Assembly: GCA_009845905.1 (NCBI GenBank)
Contig: VXYS01000006.1
Location: forward strand, 358,542-422,541
Reading direction: 5' to 3'
DNA length: 64,000 nucleotides
Origin: Gammaproteobacteria bacterium
GTDB lineage: Bacteria > Pseudomonadota > Gammaproteobacteria > Steroidobacterales > Foliamicaceae
Position 1 is the stretch's first letter. Every line of letters starts with the position of its first letter. The notes under the pieces are model-generated. The model was not told the DNA's origin and did no database searches. It saw only the letters and a list, made by a program, of their open reading frames with translations. The position numbers and the translations under genes were made by a program. Shown here in pieces: positions 42,269 to 51,757 of this stretch.

Positions 42269-43897
42269 ATGAAGATCGCCCTGGCGCAACTCAATCTCCT
42301 GGTGGGAGACGTGCCCGGAAACGTGGCGCGCATTCTGGACGCGATCGACGAGGCGCGGTCGGCCGGAGCCGGACTGGTTGCGTTTTCGGAACTGGCCCTG
42401 TGCGGCTATCCGCCGGAAGACCTGCTGTTTCATGCGGGCCTGCGCGAGGATCTCGCCGCCGGCATCCGCCAGGTACGGGACGCTTCGCGCGGCATAGCGG
42501 TCGTGATCGGCTACCCGCACCGTGAGGACGGCCGGTGGTTCAACGCCGCCGCTCTCTTCGCCGAAGGCCGCCGGCTTCACCTGCACCGTAAGAACGTGCT
42601 GCCCAACTATCGCGTATTCGACGAGCGGCGCTACTTTGCGCCGGGCACTGAAGCCGACTGCGTGAATCTGGACGGGCTGCGGCTGGGTCTTGCGGTTTGC
42701 GAAGACGTATGGGAACCCGAAGTGCCCCGGCGCCTGGCGGACGGCGGCGCCCAGTTGATCGTCGTGACGAACGGCTCCCCGTACGAGCTGGGCAAGCAGC
42801 CTGAGCGCGAGAAGCTGCTGGCGCGGCGCGCCTCGGAGACCGGCTTGCCCTTCGCCTATGTCAACCAGGTGGGGGGGCAGGATGAGCTGGTTTTCGACGG
42901 CGCCTCCTGCGTGATCGACGGCTCGGGCCGGACCTGCGTTCGCGCCGAAGCCTTTACGGAAGGCTTGTGGTACTGCCGGCTGGACGTGCCCGACGGCGAA
43001 CCCGCGCGGCCCCGTCGCGGAGACCTGGCCGCGTTCATGCCGGAAGACGAGGAGGTCTACCGCGCCCTCGTTGCCGGGATTCGCGACTACGTGCGAAAGA
43101 GCGGCTTCGAGAACGTCGTCCTGGGACTTTCGGGCGGGATCGACTCGGCGCTCACGCTTGCCCTGGCCGTGGACGCCCTTGGCGCGGACCGCGTGCTTGC
43201 GGTGATGATGCCGTATCGCTATACGCAACCATTGAGCCTCGAGGAGGCTGAAAGTCAGGCGAGAGCCCTTGGCGCGCAATACGAGGTGCTGCCCATTTCG
43301 GGAATGGTCGAGGCGATGCGCGGCACGCTCGCGGAATTGTTTGCGGGTCTTCCCGAAGACGTGACCGAGGAAAACATCCAGTCGCGCTGCCGCGGCATGC
43401 TGCTGATGGCCATATCGAACAAGCAGGGCCGCCTGGTGCTGGCCACCGGCAACAAGAGCGAGTACGCGGTCGGTTACGCGACGCTGTACGGCGACATGGC
43501 GGGCGGTTTCGCTCCGCTGAAGGACTGTACCAAGACCCGCGTATATCGCCTGGCGCGCTACCGGAACACGCTGTCGCCGGCGATACCGCAGCGCGTCATC
43601 GACCGCCCGCCCACCGCGGAACTTCGCCCGGGGCAGCTCGACAGCGACTCGCTTCCCCCGTACGAGGTGCTGGACGAAGTGCTGGACGCGCTGATGCTGG
43701 AAGACCTTTCGGTGAAGCACATCGCCGAGCGGGGGTTCGAGCCGGGCGTCGTGCGCCAGGTACTCGACCGCGTGCGCCTAAGCGAATACAAGCGCCGGCA
43801 GGCGCCGCCGGGCGTGCGCGTGACCCGGCGCGCCTTCGGCCGCGACTGGCGCTATCCGATCGTTTCCGGCTACCGCCCCTCCCGGGCCGACGATTAG
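42269..43897 (+). CDS. nadE: Glutamine-dependent NAD+ synthetase
   Basis: The 542-residue enzyme is a two-domain NadE. The N-terminal nitrilase-like glutaminase (1-270) shows Glu in AFSELALCGYPPEDLL, Lys in LHLHRKNVLPNY and Cys in LGLAVCEDVWEPE. The synthetase domain has the PP-loop LGLSGGIDSALTLALAVDALG and LATGNKSEYAVGYATLYGDMAGG. It amidates deamido-NAD. It probably follows sucCD on one transcript (16-base gap). Confidence 0.96.
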   Translation: MKIALAQLNLLVGDVPGNVARILDAIDEARSAGAGLVAFSELALCGYPPEDLLFHAGLREDLAAGIRQVRDASRGIAVVIGYPHREDGRWFNAAALFAEGRRLHLHRKNVLPNYRVFDERRYFAPGTEADCVNLDGLRLGLAVCEDVWEPEVPRRLADGGAQLIVVTNGSPYELGKQPEREKLLARRASETGLPFAYVNQVGGQDELVFDGASCVIDGSGRTCVRAEAFTEGLWYCRLDVPDGEPARPRRGDLAAFMPEDEEVYRALVAGIRDYVRKSGFENVVLGLSGGIDSALTLALAVDALGADRVLAVMMPYRYTQPLSLEEAESQARALGAQYEVLPISGMVEAMRGTLAELFAGLPEDVTEENIQSRCRGMLLMAISNKQGRLVLATGNKSEYAVGYATLYGDMAGGFAPLKDCTKTRVYRLARYRNTLSPAIPQRVIDRPPTAELRPGQLDSDSLPPYEVLDEVLDALMLEDLSVKHIAERGFEPGVVRQVLDRVRLSEYKRRQAPPGVRVTRRAFGRDWRYPIVSGYRPSRADD

Positions 43898-43916
43898 CGC
43901 GTAGTGCCGACACGCC

Positions 43917-44480
43917 CTAGTCGAGGGGCAGGACCGAGGCCAGCCAGATCAGGGGCAGGCCGACGATGGCGGTGGGGTCCGTCGTCTCGAGCGCCTCGAG
44001 CAGCAGCGGTCCCGCGCCCTCGGCGCGAAACGCCGCCGTGCAGTCGTAGGGTTCATCCAGGGCCAGATAGCGCTCAACCAGCGCCTGGTCCAGCGGCCGG
44101 AACCGCGCCACCGTCAGGTCGGTATGGGCGTGAGCGTTGCCCGCTGGGTCCAGGACGCAAACGGCGGTGTGGAAACTGAGCGCCCCGCGGGAGAGTGACA
44201 TCAGCATCGCTCGCGCCTGCTCCGCAGTGGGCTGTTTTCCCACGGCGCGGCCGTCCAACTCGGCCAGCTGGTCCGCGCCGATGATCCACGCGCCGGCATG
44301 GCGCGGCGCGACCTCGCGGGCCTTTGCCTCGGCCAGCCGCGCCGCCTGGTCGGGCGGGTTTTCGCCGGCGAGCGGACTTTCGTCGATGCCGGAGGGATCG
44401 GTCACGAAATCGCCGACCAGCCGTGAAAGCAACTGGCGCTTGTACGGTGATTGCGTCGCCAGTACCAGCTTTGAAGACAT
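43917..44480 (-). CDS. Maf-like nucleoside triphosphate pyrophosphatase (YceF type)
   Basis: The 187-residue protein has the Maf opening SSKLVLATQSPYKRQLLSRL, GADQLAELDGRAVGKQPTAEQA, and FRAEGAGPLLLEALETTDPTAIVGLPL. Maf proteins hydrolyse non-canonical or pyrimidine nucleoside triphosphates; the YceF branch prefers 7-methyl-GTP. It is divergent from yceD, matching the conserved yceF-yceD-rpmF neighbourhood. Confidence 0.9.
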   Translation of the reverse strand: MSSKLVLATQSPYKRQLLSRLVGDFVTDPSGIDESPLAGENPPDQAARLAEAKAREVAPRHAGAWIIGADQLAELDGRAVGKQPTAEQARAMLMSLSRGALSFHTAVCVLDPAGNAHAHTDLTVARFRPLDQALVERYLALDEPYDCTAAFRAEGAGPLLLEALETTDPTAIVGLPLIWLASVLPLD

Positions 44481-44503
44481 GGAATCAGGGCTAACCCGCT
44501 GAA

Positions 44504-44532
44504 TTGACAGCGTAAAGACAGCTTCCTATGAT
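44504..44532 (+). promoter_or_regulatory. Near-consensus sigma-70 promoter for yceD-rpmF-plsX-fabH
   Basis: TTGACA (44504-44509), a 17-base spacer, and TATGAT (44527-44532) match the consensus at 11 of 12 positions. The 5' leader (to GTG 44595) contains the perfect 13-base palindrome CCGGAAGTTCCGG at 44559-44571, which could be a small hairpin. The strength fits ribosomal-protein and lipid-synthesis genes. Confidence 0.8.
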
Positions 44533-44594
44533 AGCGGTGTCCGCTTCCTTCGTCATTTCCGGAAGTTCCGGGACACGACACTTGGGGCATCAGC

Positions 44595-45104
44595 GTGATT
44601 CAGCGTAACGTCATTGCATTTCGAAAGTTGCGTGAGTGGGCCGGCCGCCGCCATAGTGTGGAAACCACGTTTGCCGTAGGAGACTCCGCGCGTCTGGCCG
44701 ACCTGTGCCCGGGCAGCGGGCTGGCGGAGCGGCTGCACGCGAGCTGGTCTTTCGAATCGGGACTCGAGGGCTTTCCGCAGGTGCGCGTGCGAGCCGCCGG
44801 CGCCCTGGAGCTCAAATGCCAGCGCTGTCTGGCGCCGGTTCGGCTGCCCGTCGAGGTGGACTGCAAGCTCACCATCGTGGCCGGCGAAAACGAGATTCGG
44901 GAGGTCGCTTCGCCCTACGACACCGTGGTGGCCGGCCCGGGAGGGCTGGCGCTGGGTACAATATTGGAGGATGAGATATTGACCAGCTTGCCCCTGGCGC
45001 CCGTACACGATGGTTGCACGGTCTCGGGGGTGGCGGAAACCCACTCATCGCCGGATGCAAGCCGGCCGCTGGCCGGCCTGGGAGCCCTGCTTCGGCAAGA
45101 GTAG
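44595..45104 (+). CDS. yceD: YceD / DUF177 family protein
   Basis: The 169-residue protein belongs to the DUF177 (YceD) family that is nearly always upstream of rpmF: LSASFESGLEGFPQVRVRAAGALELKCQRCLAPVRLPVEVDCKL-like wording, with the family CxxC (KCQRCL). It is linked to 23S rRNA accumulation. The start is GTG 44595. A DUF177-type acidic C-terminal stretch (EDEILTSLPLAPVHDGC) is present. It is 39 bases upstream of rpmF. Confidence 0.9.
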   Translation: MIQRNVIAFRKLREWAGRRHSVETTFAVGDSARLADLCPGSGLAERLHASWSFESGLEGFPQVRVRAAGALELKCQRCLAPVRLPVEVDCKLTIVAGENEIREVASPYDTVVAGPGGLALGTILEDEILTSLPLAPVHDGCTVSGVAETHSSPDASRPLAGLGALLRQE

Positions 45105-45143
45105 ATTTAACCGCACTTTGGGCCTGTTCCAAGGGGTATGACA

Positions 45144-45347
45144 ATGGCAGTTCAACAAAACCGCAAATCGCGCTCACGCCGGGACATGCGCCGGTCGCAT
45201 CACGCGCTGGGCCGCCCGACGCTTTCCATGGATCCCGAGACCGGCGAGTTGCACCGCCGCCATCACATTGCGCCCGACGGCTTCTACCGGGGGCGCGAGA
45301 TCATTCCGCCGCCGCCGGAGGCGGACGAGGAGGAGATGGAAGGCTGA
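45144..45347 (+). CDS. rpmF: 50S ribosomal protein L32
   Basis: The 67-residue protein begins [22 protein letters not shown] and has [27 protein letters not shown], the L32 sequence without the zinc Cys residues. The ATG 45144 fits family starts; an ATG two codons earlier (45138) is the alternative. An AGGGG sequence at 45132-45136 serves as ribosome binding site. The C-terminal tail is acidic ([12 protein letters not shown]), longer than usual in this family. Confidence 0.94.
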   Translation: MAVQQNRKSRSRRDMRRSHHALGRPTLSMDPETGELHRRHHIAPDGFYRGREIIPPPPEADEEEMEG

Positions 45348-45428
45348 CCCCGGGCGTCCGCGCCGGGCTGCGGCGATCGTGATTCACAAGGCAGCGGTCG
45401 TTCGACCTGCGCCTGCCGGACGTTTGCC

Positions 45429-46414
45429 ATGAGCAAGCTCGTAACGATAGCGGTGGACGCCATGAGCGGCGACCTGGGTCCGGCCGTGGCGGTGCGGGGC
45501 AGCCTGGAAATGCTCCGCAACCGCGAGGAACTGCGTTTGATTCTGGTGGGCGATGCGGATACCGTGCGGCGAAACCTGGGCCGGCTGGGCAAGGAGTCGC
45601 GGCGCGTGGAGATACATCATGCCGAGCAGGTGGTGTCGATGGAAGACACGCCTTCCGAGGCCCTGCGGCGCAAGAAACGTTCCTCGATGCGCGTGGCCCT
45701 GGAACTGGCCCGTTCCGGCGAGGCGCAGGCCTGTGTGAGCGCCGGCAATACCGGGGCCCTGATGGCGATCGGACGGCTGATCCTCAGGATGCTTCCCGGG
45801 ATCGACCGGCCGGCCATCCTGGCCGCCCTGCCGACCCTCAAGGGCGCCTGCTACATGCTGGATCTCGGCGCCAACCCCGTGTGCACGCCTACCCACCTGC
45901 TGCAGTTCGCGGTGATGGGCTCGGTGATCGCCTCGATCAACAATGTCGAGAACCCCGCGATCCGATTGCTGAACAATGGCGAAGAAGACATCAAGGGCAT
46001 AGAGACGGTGCAGGCCGCCGGCGCCCTGCTCGGAGACAGCCACCTCAACTATCACGGTTTCGTGGAACCGAACGACGTATTCAGGCACCGTGCCGACGTG
46101 GTGGTGTGTGACGGCTTTACCGGAAATATCGCGCTCAAGACCATGGAGGGTTCGGCGCAGTTCGTATACGCGCAGATGAAGTCGTATTTCCAGACCGGAT
46201 GGCTCAGCCGCGCCTACGGGCTGGCGTGCTGGCCCTTTCTCTACACCATCCAGAAAAGGCTGGATCCGAACCGGCACAACGGGGCCGCCCTGGTAGGGCT
46301 GAACGGTATCGTGATCAAGAGCCATGGCGCCAGCAACGAGGTCGGCTGGCAGCAGGCCATACAACTGGCCATGCGCGAGGTGGCGAAAGGTTTGAATGAG
46401 CGGATCCAGGGCGT

Positions 46415-46436
<22 letters not shown>
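45429..46436 (+). CDS. plsX: Phosphate acyltransferase PlsX
   Basis: The 335-residue protein shows ITIAVDAMSGDLGPAVAVRGSLEML at the start, then ACVSAGNTGALMAIGRLILR, GACYMLDLGANPVCTPTHLLQFAVMG and VCDGFTGNIALKTMEGSAQF. PlsX converts acyl-ACP to acyl-phosphate for phospholipid synthesis. It is followed by fabH, which overlaps its last 22 bases. The rpmF-plsX-fabH order is the classical one. Confidence 0.96.
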
Positions 46437-47421
<985 letters not shown>

Positions 47422-47422
<1 letters not shown>

Positions 47423-48363
47423 TGCGAATCACGTCTTTCGGGCTCACTGTCCTGCTTGCCGGGACTTTCGCCGTCCTTCCCGTCGGGGCGGAGACTTTTC
47501 TGCTGCCGTCGCCGACCGCGACCGTCGTGGGCGAATCGCACTGGATCACCGCCGACCGTCGCGAGTCGCTGCTGGATGCGGCACGGCGCAACGGCCTGGG
47601 TTTCTTCGACATGAAGCAGGCCAACCCCGACGTGGATATGTGGGTGCCCAGGGACGGTGCGCGGGTGCTGCTGCCGACTTCCTTCATTCTGCCGAATGCG
47701 CGGCGCCGCGGCGTGGTCGTTAACATCGCCGAGTACCGCCTGTATTTCTACCATGAGCGTGACGGGCAGGACATGGTGGCGACCTTCCCGATCAGTATCG
47801 GGCGCATGGACTGGCAGACCCCGCTGGGGGACTGGAGAGTCACGCGCAAGCGGACCCGCCCCACCTGGCGTCCGCCCAAGTCCATAATCGCCGAGTACGC
47901 CGCCGATGGCGAAGTTCTGCCGCCGGTCGTTCCACCCGGGCCGGACAATCCCCTCGGCGACTACGCGATCAATCTTTCCGCGCCGGGTTACCTGATCCAC
48001 GGGACCAACAAGCCGCGCGGGGTCGGCATGCAGGTGACGCACGGCTGCCTGCGGATGCTCCCCGAAGACATCGAGTGGCTGTTTCCGCAGGTTCCCACCG
48101 GACTGCCGGTGACCATCGTCAATCAACCGGTCAAGATTGGCTGGCGTGACGGCCGGCTGTACCTCGAGGCGCATCCCGCGCTGGAGGACCGCGGGGCGGA
48201 AGAGATCGACAGTCTGATCGAGCGGATCAGCGCTTCTGCGCAAGCGGCGCGGGTCGCTCTGGACGTCCAGTCGATGCGCCGGGTACTGATCGAGCGCCGC
48301 GGCGTTCCAACGCCGATATCGCTTTCCCGGGAGCAGGTTCAGGCCGCAGCCGTCGGGCGCTGA
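47422..48363 (+). CDS. L,D-transpeptidase (YkuD/ErfK family)
   Basis: The 313-residue protein has a signal peptide (SFGLTVLLAGTFAVLPVGAE), a short region with a LysM-like LLDAARRNGLGFFDMKQANPD (about 50-70), and the YkuD catalytic domain with H193 in YLIHGTNKPRG and C209 in THGCLRM. These enzymes form 3-3 crosslinks or attach Braun lipoprotein to the peptidoglycan diaminopimelate. The next gene downstream encodes an alanine-zipper lipoprotein ending in Lys, so the second activity is likely. It starts within the fabH stop. Confidence 0.92.
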
Positions 48364-48375
48364 TAACGGCTTTCA

Positions 48376-48399
48376 CCCGGGCGTCCCGACCGGGGCTTT
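48376..48399 (+). terminator. Weak candidate terminator after the L,D-transpeptidase
   Basis: CCCGG (48376-48380) pairs with CCGGG (48390-48394) around nine bases, followed by GCTTTT. The short stem and imperfect T-run make it uncertain. Confidence 0.35.
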
Positions 48400-48424
48400 T
48401 CAGCCTCGGAAACGCCCCGATCTC

Positions 48425-48453
48425 TTGCAATTTCCGGCGGGCTGGGCGAATAT
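48425..48453 (+). promoter_or_regulatory. Candidate sigma-70 promoter of the lipoprotein gene
   Basis: TTGCAA (48425-48430), 17 bases, and GAATAT (48448-48453) lie about 55 bases before the lipoprotein ATG. With the terminator downstream at 48836-48878, they delimit a single-gene transcript, as expected for an abundant lipoprotein. Confidence 0.55.
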
Positions 48454-48507
48454 ACGCGGGTGCGCTGGTACAGGCGCGCTTTACATGCCGAGAACCCGAG
48501 GACCTTC

Positions 48508-48825
48508 ATGAAAAAGACCAGACTTGTTGTTGCTCTGCTCGGAGCACCGGCGGTCGCGGTAGCCATGTCCGGCTGCTGCACCGCGGGCATGGACGAAATG
48601 GCCGCCAAGATCGATTCCAGCGCTGCTGCTATGGGCAGCAGACTGTCTGCCCTTGAGGGCAGGATCGGCGATCTGGAAGCGGCCCAGCGTCAGACTGCTG
48701 CCGAAGTGGAGCGGGCGAGCGTGACTGCCGAACGTGCGGCTGAGGCGGCTGCGGAGGCGAGTGCCTCGGCGGACGCGACCAGCGAACGCATGGACCGCAT
48801 GTTCGAGCAAAGCCAGCAGAAATAA
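48508..48825 (+). CDS. Alanine-zipper outer-membrane lipoprotein (Lpp/OprI-like) ending in Lys
   Basis: The 105-residue protein has a lipoprotein signal with a lipobox ending at C23 (VAMSGC). The mature 83-residue chain is a continuous heptad coiled coil rich in Ala (DSSAAAMGSRLSALEGRIGDLEAAQ, then AERAAEAAAEASASADA) and ends in Gln-Lys. Braun lipoprotein and OprI likewise use a C-terminal Lys for covalent attachment to peptidoglycan. It is longer than E. coli Lpp (58 mature residues). It has its own promoter and terminator and follows the L,D-transpeptidase gene. The ATG 48508 is fixed by the signal. Confidence 0.85.
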   Translation: MKKTRLVVALLGAPAVAVAMSGCCTAGMDEMAAKIDSSAAAMGSRLSALEGRIGDLEAAQRQTAAEVERASVTAERAAEAAAEASASADATSERMDRMFEQSQQK

Positions 48826-48835
48826 TCTTACCGAC

Positions 48836-48878
48836 GTAAGGCGGCCGCGATAGCAGATCACGGCCGCCTTACTCTTTT
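48836..48878 (+). terminator. Rho-independent terminator of the lipoprotein gene
   Basis: GTAAGGCGGCCG (48836-48847) and CGGCCGCCTTAC (48861-48872) pair perfectly over 12 bases, followed by TCTTTT. This is a strong intrinsic terminator just after the lipoprotein stop. Confidence 0.92.
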
Positions 48879-48978
48879 CGGCGCCGGTTGAACAGCCCGT
48901 CCGGGCCTTCCGGGACCTTCAGTTAATCCGCGCATTTCACAATCCGCGGTCAGTAACTCCTCTCTTCCAACTCCACGA

Positions 48979-49065
48979 GCGAGGGCATGTCCCTCGCAGC
49001 GTCGCGCCTTCGCCGGAGGACGGGGCGTCCTCTCTCCCAGGACAGGCATGGGACGTCCTTCCGCC
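48979..49065. repeat. Cluster of short palindromes between the lipoprotein and gspF genes
   Basis: It contains GCGAGGG/CCCTCGC (48979-48997) and GAGGACG-GGG-CGTCCTC (49016-49032), then CTCTCCCAGGACAGGCATGGGACGTCC, related in wording to the repeats at 9872-9898 and 16330-16358. No gene is seen in the 48879-49069 gap. Confidence 0.55.
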
Positions 49066-49069
49066 CAGG

Positions 49070-50278
49070 CTACTGGCCGATGAGGCGGTTCATTTCGAAG
49101 ATCGGCATCAGTATGGACAGCACGATCAGCAGCACGAATCCCCCCACCAGCATGATCAGTACCGGTTGCAGCAGCGAGGTCAGGGTGTTGATGCGCGCCG
49201 ACAGTTCCCGTTCCTGGGTTTCCGCCGCGCGGCCAAGCAGTTGATGCAATTCGCCGCTGGCCTCGCCGCTGGCGATAAGCTGGATGCAAAGCGGCGGAAA
49301 CAGCCCGTTGCGGTCCAGCGCCTCGGCGGCCGATTTGCCTTCGCTGACTTCCCGGGCCGCGTCCATCGCGGCCCGGCGCATGGGCAGATTGGTCAGCATG
49401 CGCGCAGCCACCCGCAAGGACTCCCAGACGGAGACGCCGGCATCGGTTAGCGTGGAAAGCGACTGCATCAGGCGGGCCGAATTCAGTTCGCGGGAAAGTG
49501 CGCCGAACAGCGGAGTGCGCAGGAGCAGCCGGTGCAACTTCAGGCGCGCCGCGGGAAGGCGCAGCGCGCGGGCGAGAAGACCGCAGCCCGCGGCGGCCGC
49601 CAACAGCGCCAGCCAGCCCCAGGCGCGGGCAAAATCGCTTACTGTGATCAGTACGCGCGTCAGACGCGGCAGTTCCACGCCGCTGTCGACGAATACCGGG
49701 GTAACCTGCGGCACGACATAGACCAGCATCAGGCTCACGATCGCCAGGCTGAAGACGGTGAGCACCATCGGGTAGGCCAGGGCCGCCCGTACCTGCTGGC
49801 GCAGCGCCTGGCGTTTCTCGAAGTGCTCGGCCAGCCGCTCCAGCACTTCCTCCAGGCGGCCGATCCGTTCGCCGGCGCCGACCGTGGCGACGAGCAATTC
49901 CGGGAACGCGCGACGCGATGCGTCAAGGGCCTCGGCGAAGCTGTAGCCTTCCTGCACGCGGGCCCGCACGCCCACGAGGACTTCGCTGTGACGAGAGCGC
50001 TGGGCGGCCAGCGCGTTGAGGGCCGCGTCCAGCGGCAGTCCGCCGCGCAGCAGCGTGGCAAGCTGGCGGGTCAGCTGCGCCAGGGCCTCGCTGCCGAGTG
50101 CGCGCCGTTTACCGAGCCGGAAGCGACTGGCGATACCGGGCCTCGCCGGCCGCACCTGGAGCGGCCGCAAGCCCTGCTCGCGCAACAGGCCGCGCACATG
50201 GCGCGGGTTGTCTCCTTCGACGGTGCCGCGCCTGCGTCGGCCGGCCTCGTCCAGCGCGGCGAAACTCCATTGGGCCAC
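49070..50278 (-). CDS. gspF: Type II secretion inner-membrane protein GspF
   Basis: The 402-residue protein has the two-domain GspF/PilC structure: LARQLATLLRGGLPLDAALNAL, VRAALAYPMVLTVFSLAIVSLMLVYVVPQVTPVFVD, and LMQSLSTLTDAGVSVWESL, ending in LQPVLIMLVGGFVLLIVLSILMPIFEMNRLIG. It starts with GTG and lies 12 bases after gspE. It anchors the secretion ATPase. It is the last gene of the gspC-D-E-F block; beyond it lie only repeats and the convergent lipoprotein gene. Confidence 0.92.
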   Translation of the reverse strand: MAQWSFAALDEAGRRRRGTVEGDNPRHVRGLLREQGLRPLQVRPARPGIASRFRLGKRRALGSEALAQLTRQLATLLRGGLPLDAALNALAAQRSRHSEVLVGVRARVQEGYSFAEALDASRRAFPELLVATVGAGERIGRLEEVLERLAEHFEKRQALRQQVRAALAYPMVLTVFSLAIVSLMLVYVVPQVTPVFVDSGVELPRLTRVLITVSDFARAWGWLALLAAAAGCGLLARALRLPAARLKLHRLLLRTPLFGALSRELNSARLMQSLSTLTDAGVSVWESLRVAARMLTNLPMRRAAMDAAREVSEGKSAAEALDRNGLFPPLCIQLIASGEASGELHQLLGRAAETQERELSARINTLTSLLQPVLIMLVGGFVLLIVLSILMPIFEMNRLIGQ

Positions 50279-50290
50279 CGGGGACCCGCC

Positions 50291-51757
50291 CTAATCCTCG
50301 CTGGTAACGCGCATTACCTCTTCCAGCGAGGTAATGCCCTTGCGCACCTTGTCCAGTCCATTCGATCGAAGCGCCGGCGTGCTCCTCCGGACTTCCTCCT
50401 CCAGTTGCTGTTCCGGCGCTCCGTCGTGTATGAGTTTGCGCAAACGGTCGTCGACGCGGACCAGCTCATAAATTCCGGTGCGGCCCCGGTACCCGCCGCC
50501 ATCCGCTGAGGCGACCGTCCCGGGGCGGTAGAGCGTCGGCGCCTCGCGAGAACTCGTTCCCAGCAGCCCGCACTCGTATTCTCCCGGCGAATACGCCTCG
50601 TACGTTTCCGGATCGAGCCGGCGCACCAGTCGCTGCGCCAGGATGCCCTGCAGGCTGGAGGAAATCAGAAAGGGCTCCAGCCCCATGTCGCGCAGCCGGG
50701 TCACCGCTCCCACCGCAGTGTTGGTGTGCAGGGTGGAGAAAACCAGGTGCCCCGTAAGGCTGGCGCGTACGGCGATTTCCGCCGTCTCCAGGTCACGGAT
50801 CTCGCCCACCATGACGACGTCGGGATCCTGGCGCAGGATCGCGCGCAGACCGCGGGCGAAGGTCAGGCCCACACGGGTATTGACCTGAGTCTGGCCGACG
50901 CCGTCCAGGTAGTACTCGACCGGGTCTTCCACCGTCATGATGTTGCGCGTGCTGTCGTTGATCCGGTCCAGCGCCGCGTACAGCGTCGTGGTTTTGCCCG
51001 ACCCCGTGGGGCCGGTGACCAGCACGATTCCGTGCGGGCGCTGAATGATCTGCTCCATGTGCTCCAGAGTCCCCGCATCCATGCCCAGCGATTCAAGGTC
51101 CAGTCTGCCGGATTGCTTGTCCAGCAGCCGCAGCACCACGCGCTCGCCGTGTATCCCCGGCAGCGTGGAAACCCGCACGTCCACTGCGCGGCCTGCGATT
51201 CGCAGGGAAATGCGGCCGTCCTGCGGCAGGCGTTTCTCGGCGATGTCCAGGTCCGCCATGACCTTTGCGCGGGAGATCACCAGCGGGCTCAGACCCCGGC
51301 GGAGCTTGAGCGTTTCGCGGAGGACGCCGTCAATGCGGAAGCGCACGTTCAGGTTGAATTCCCCCGGTTCCAGGTGCACGTCGGAGGCGCTGGTCCGGAT
51401 CGCGGACGCCAGCACCGCGTTCAGCAGCCGGATGATCGGGGCGTCGTTCTCGCTGTCGAGCAGGTCGGAAGGAGCCGGAAGCTCCCGCGCCAGCGCGCCC
51501 AGTTCGGTGTCCTCGTCGAGGTCCTCGGCAATCGACAGCGCGCTGTCGGCGCCGCTTTCGTAACGCGCCCTCAGGCGGCGGTCGAATTCTTCCGCGTCAA
51601 TCAGTTTCGGCCGCAACGGCCGGCGCACGACGCGGCCGGCCTCGGCCAGCCCGGCCAGTCCCGCACCGGCCCGGACCAGCGCGATCAGTTCACCATCCGG
51701 TCCCGGCGCAAGCAGCACCCCATGGCGCTGCGCGAAGCTGAAGGGCAGGGCGTTCAA
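50291..51757 (-). CDS. gspE: Type II secretion ATPase GspE, lacking the Cys-rich zinc motif
   Basis: The 488-residue ATPase shows Walker A VLVTGPTGSGKTTTLYAALDRIN, the Asp box VEDPVEYYLDG, the Walker B-like QDPDVVMVGEIRDLETAEIA and the His box STLHTNTAVGAVTRL. The expected four-Cys zinc region that follows in GspE and PilB is replaced by LVRRLDPETYEAYSPGEYECGLLG...PGTVASADGGGYRGRTG, with only one Cys left. The start is a TTG overlapping the gspD stop (TTGA). The paralogue PilB in this window keeps the Cys residues. Confidence 0.92.
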   Translation of the reverse strand: MNALPFSFAQRHGVLLAPGPDGELIALVRAGAGLAGLAEAGRVVRRPLRPKLIDAEEFDRRLRARYESGADSALSIAEDLDEDTELGALARELPAPSDLLDSENDAPIIRLLNAVLASAIRTSASDVHLEPGEFNLNVRFRIDGVLRETLKLRRGLSPLVISRAKVMADLDIAEKRLPQDGRISLRIAGRAVDVRVSTLPGIHGERVVLRLLDKQSGRLDLESLGMDAGTLEHMEQIIQRPHGIVLVTGPTGSGKTTTLYAALDRINDSTRNIMTVEDPVEYYLDGVGQTQVNTRVGLTFARGLRAILRQDPDVVMVGEIRDLETAEIAVRASLTGHLVFSTLHTNTAVGAVTRLRDMGLEPFLISSSLQGILAQRLVRRLDPETYEAYSPGEYECGLLGTSSREAPTLYRPGTVASADGGGYRGRTGIYELVRVDDRLRKLIHDGAPEQQLEEEVRRSTPALRSNGLDKVRKGITSLEEVMRVTSED

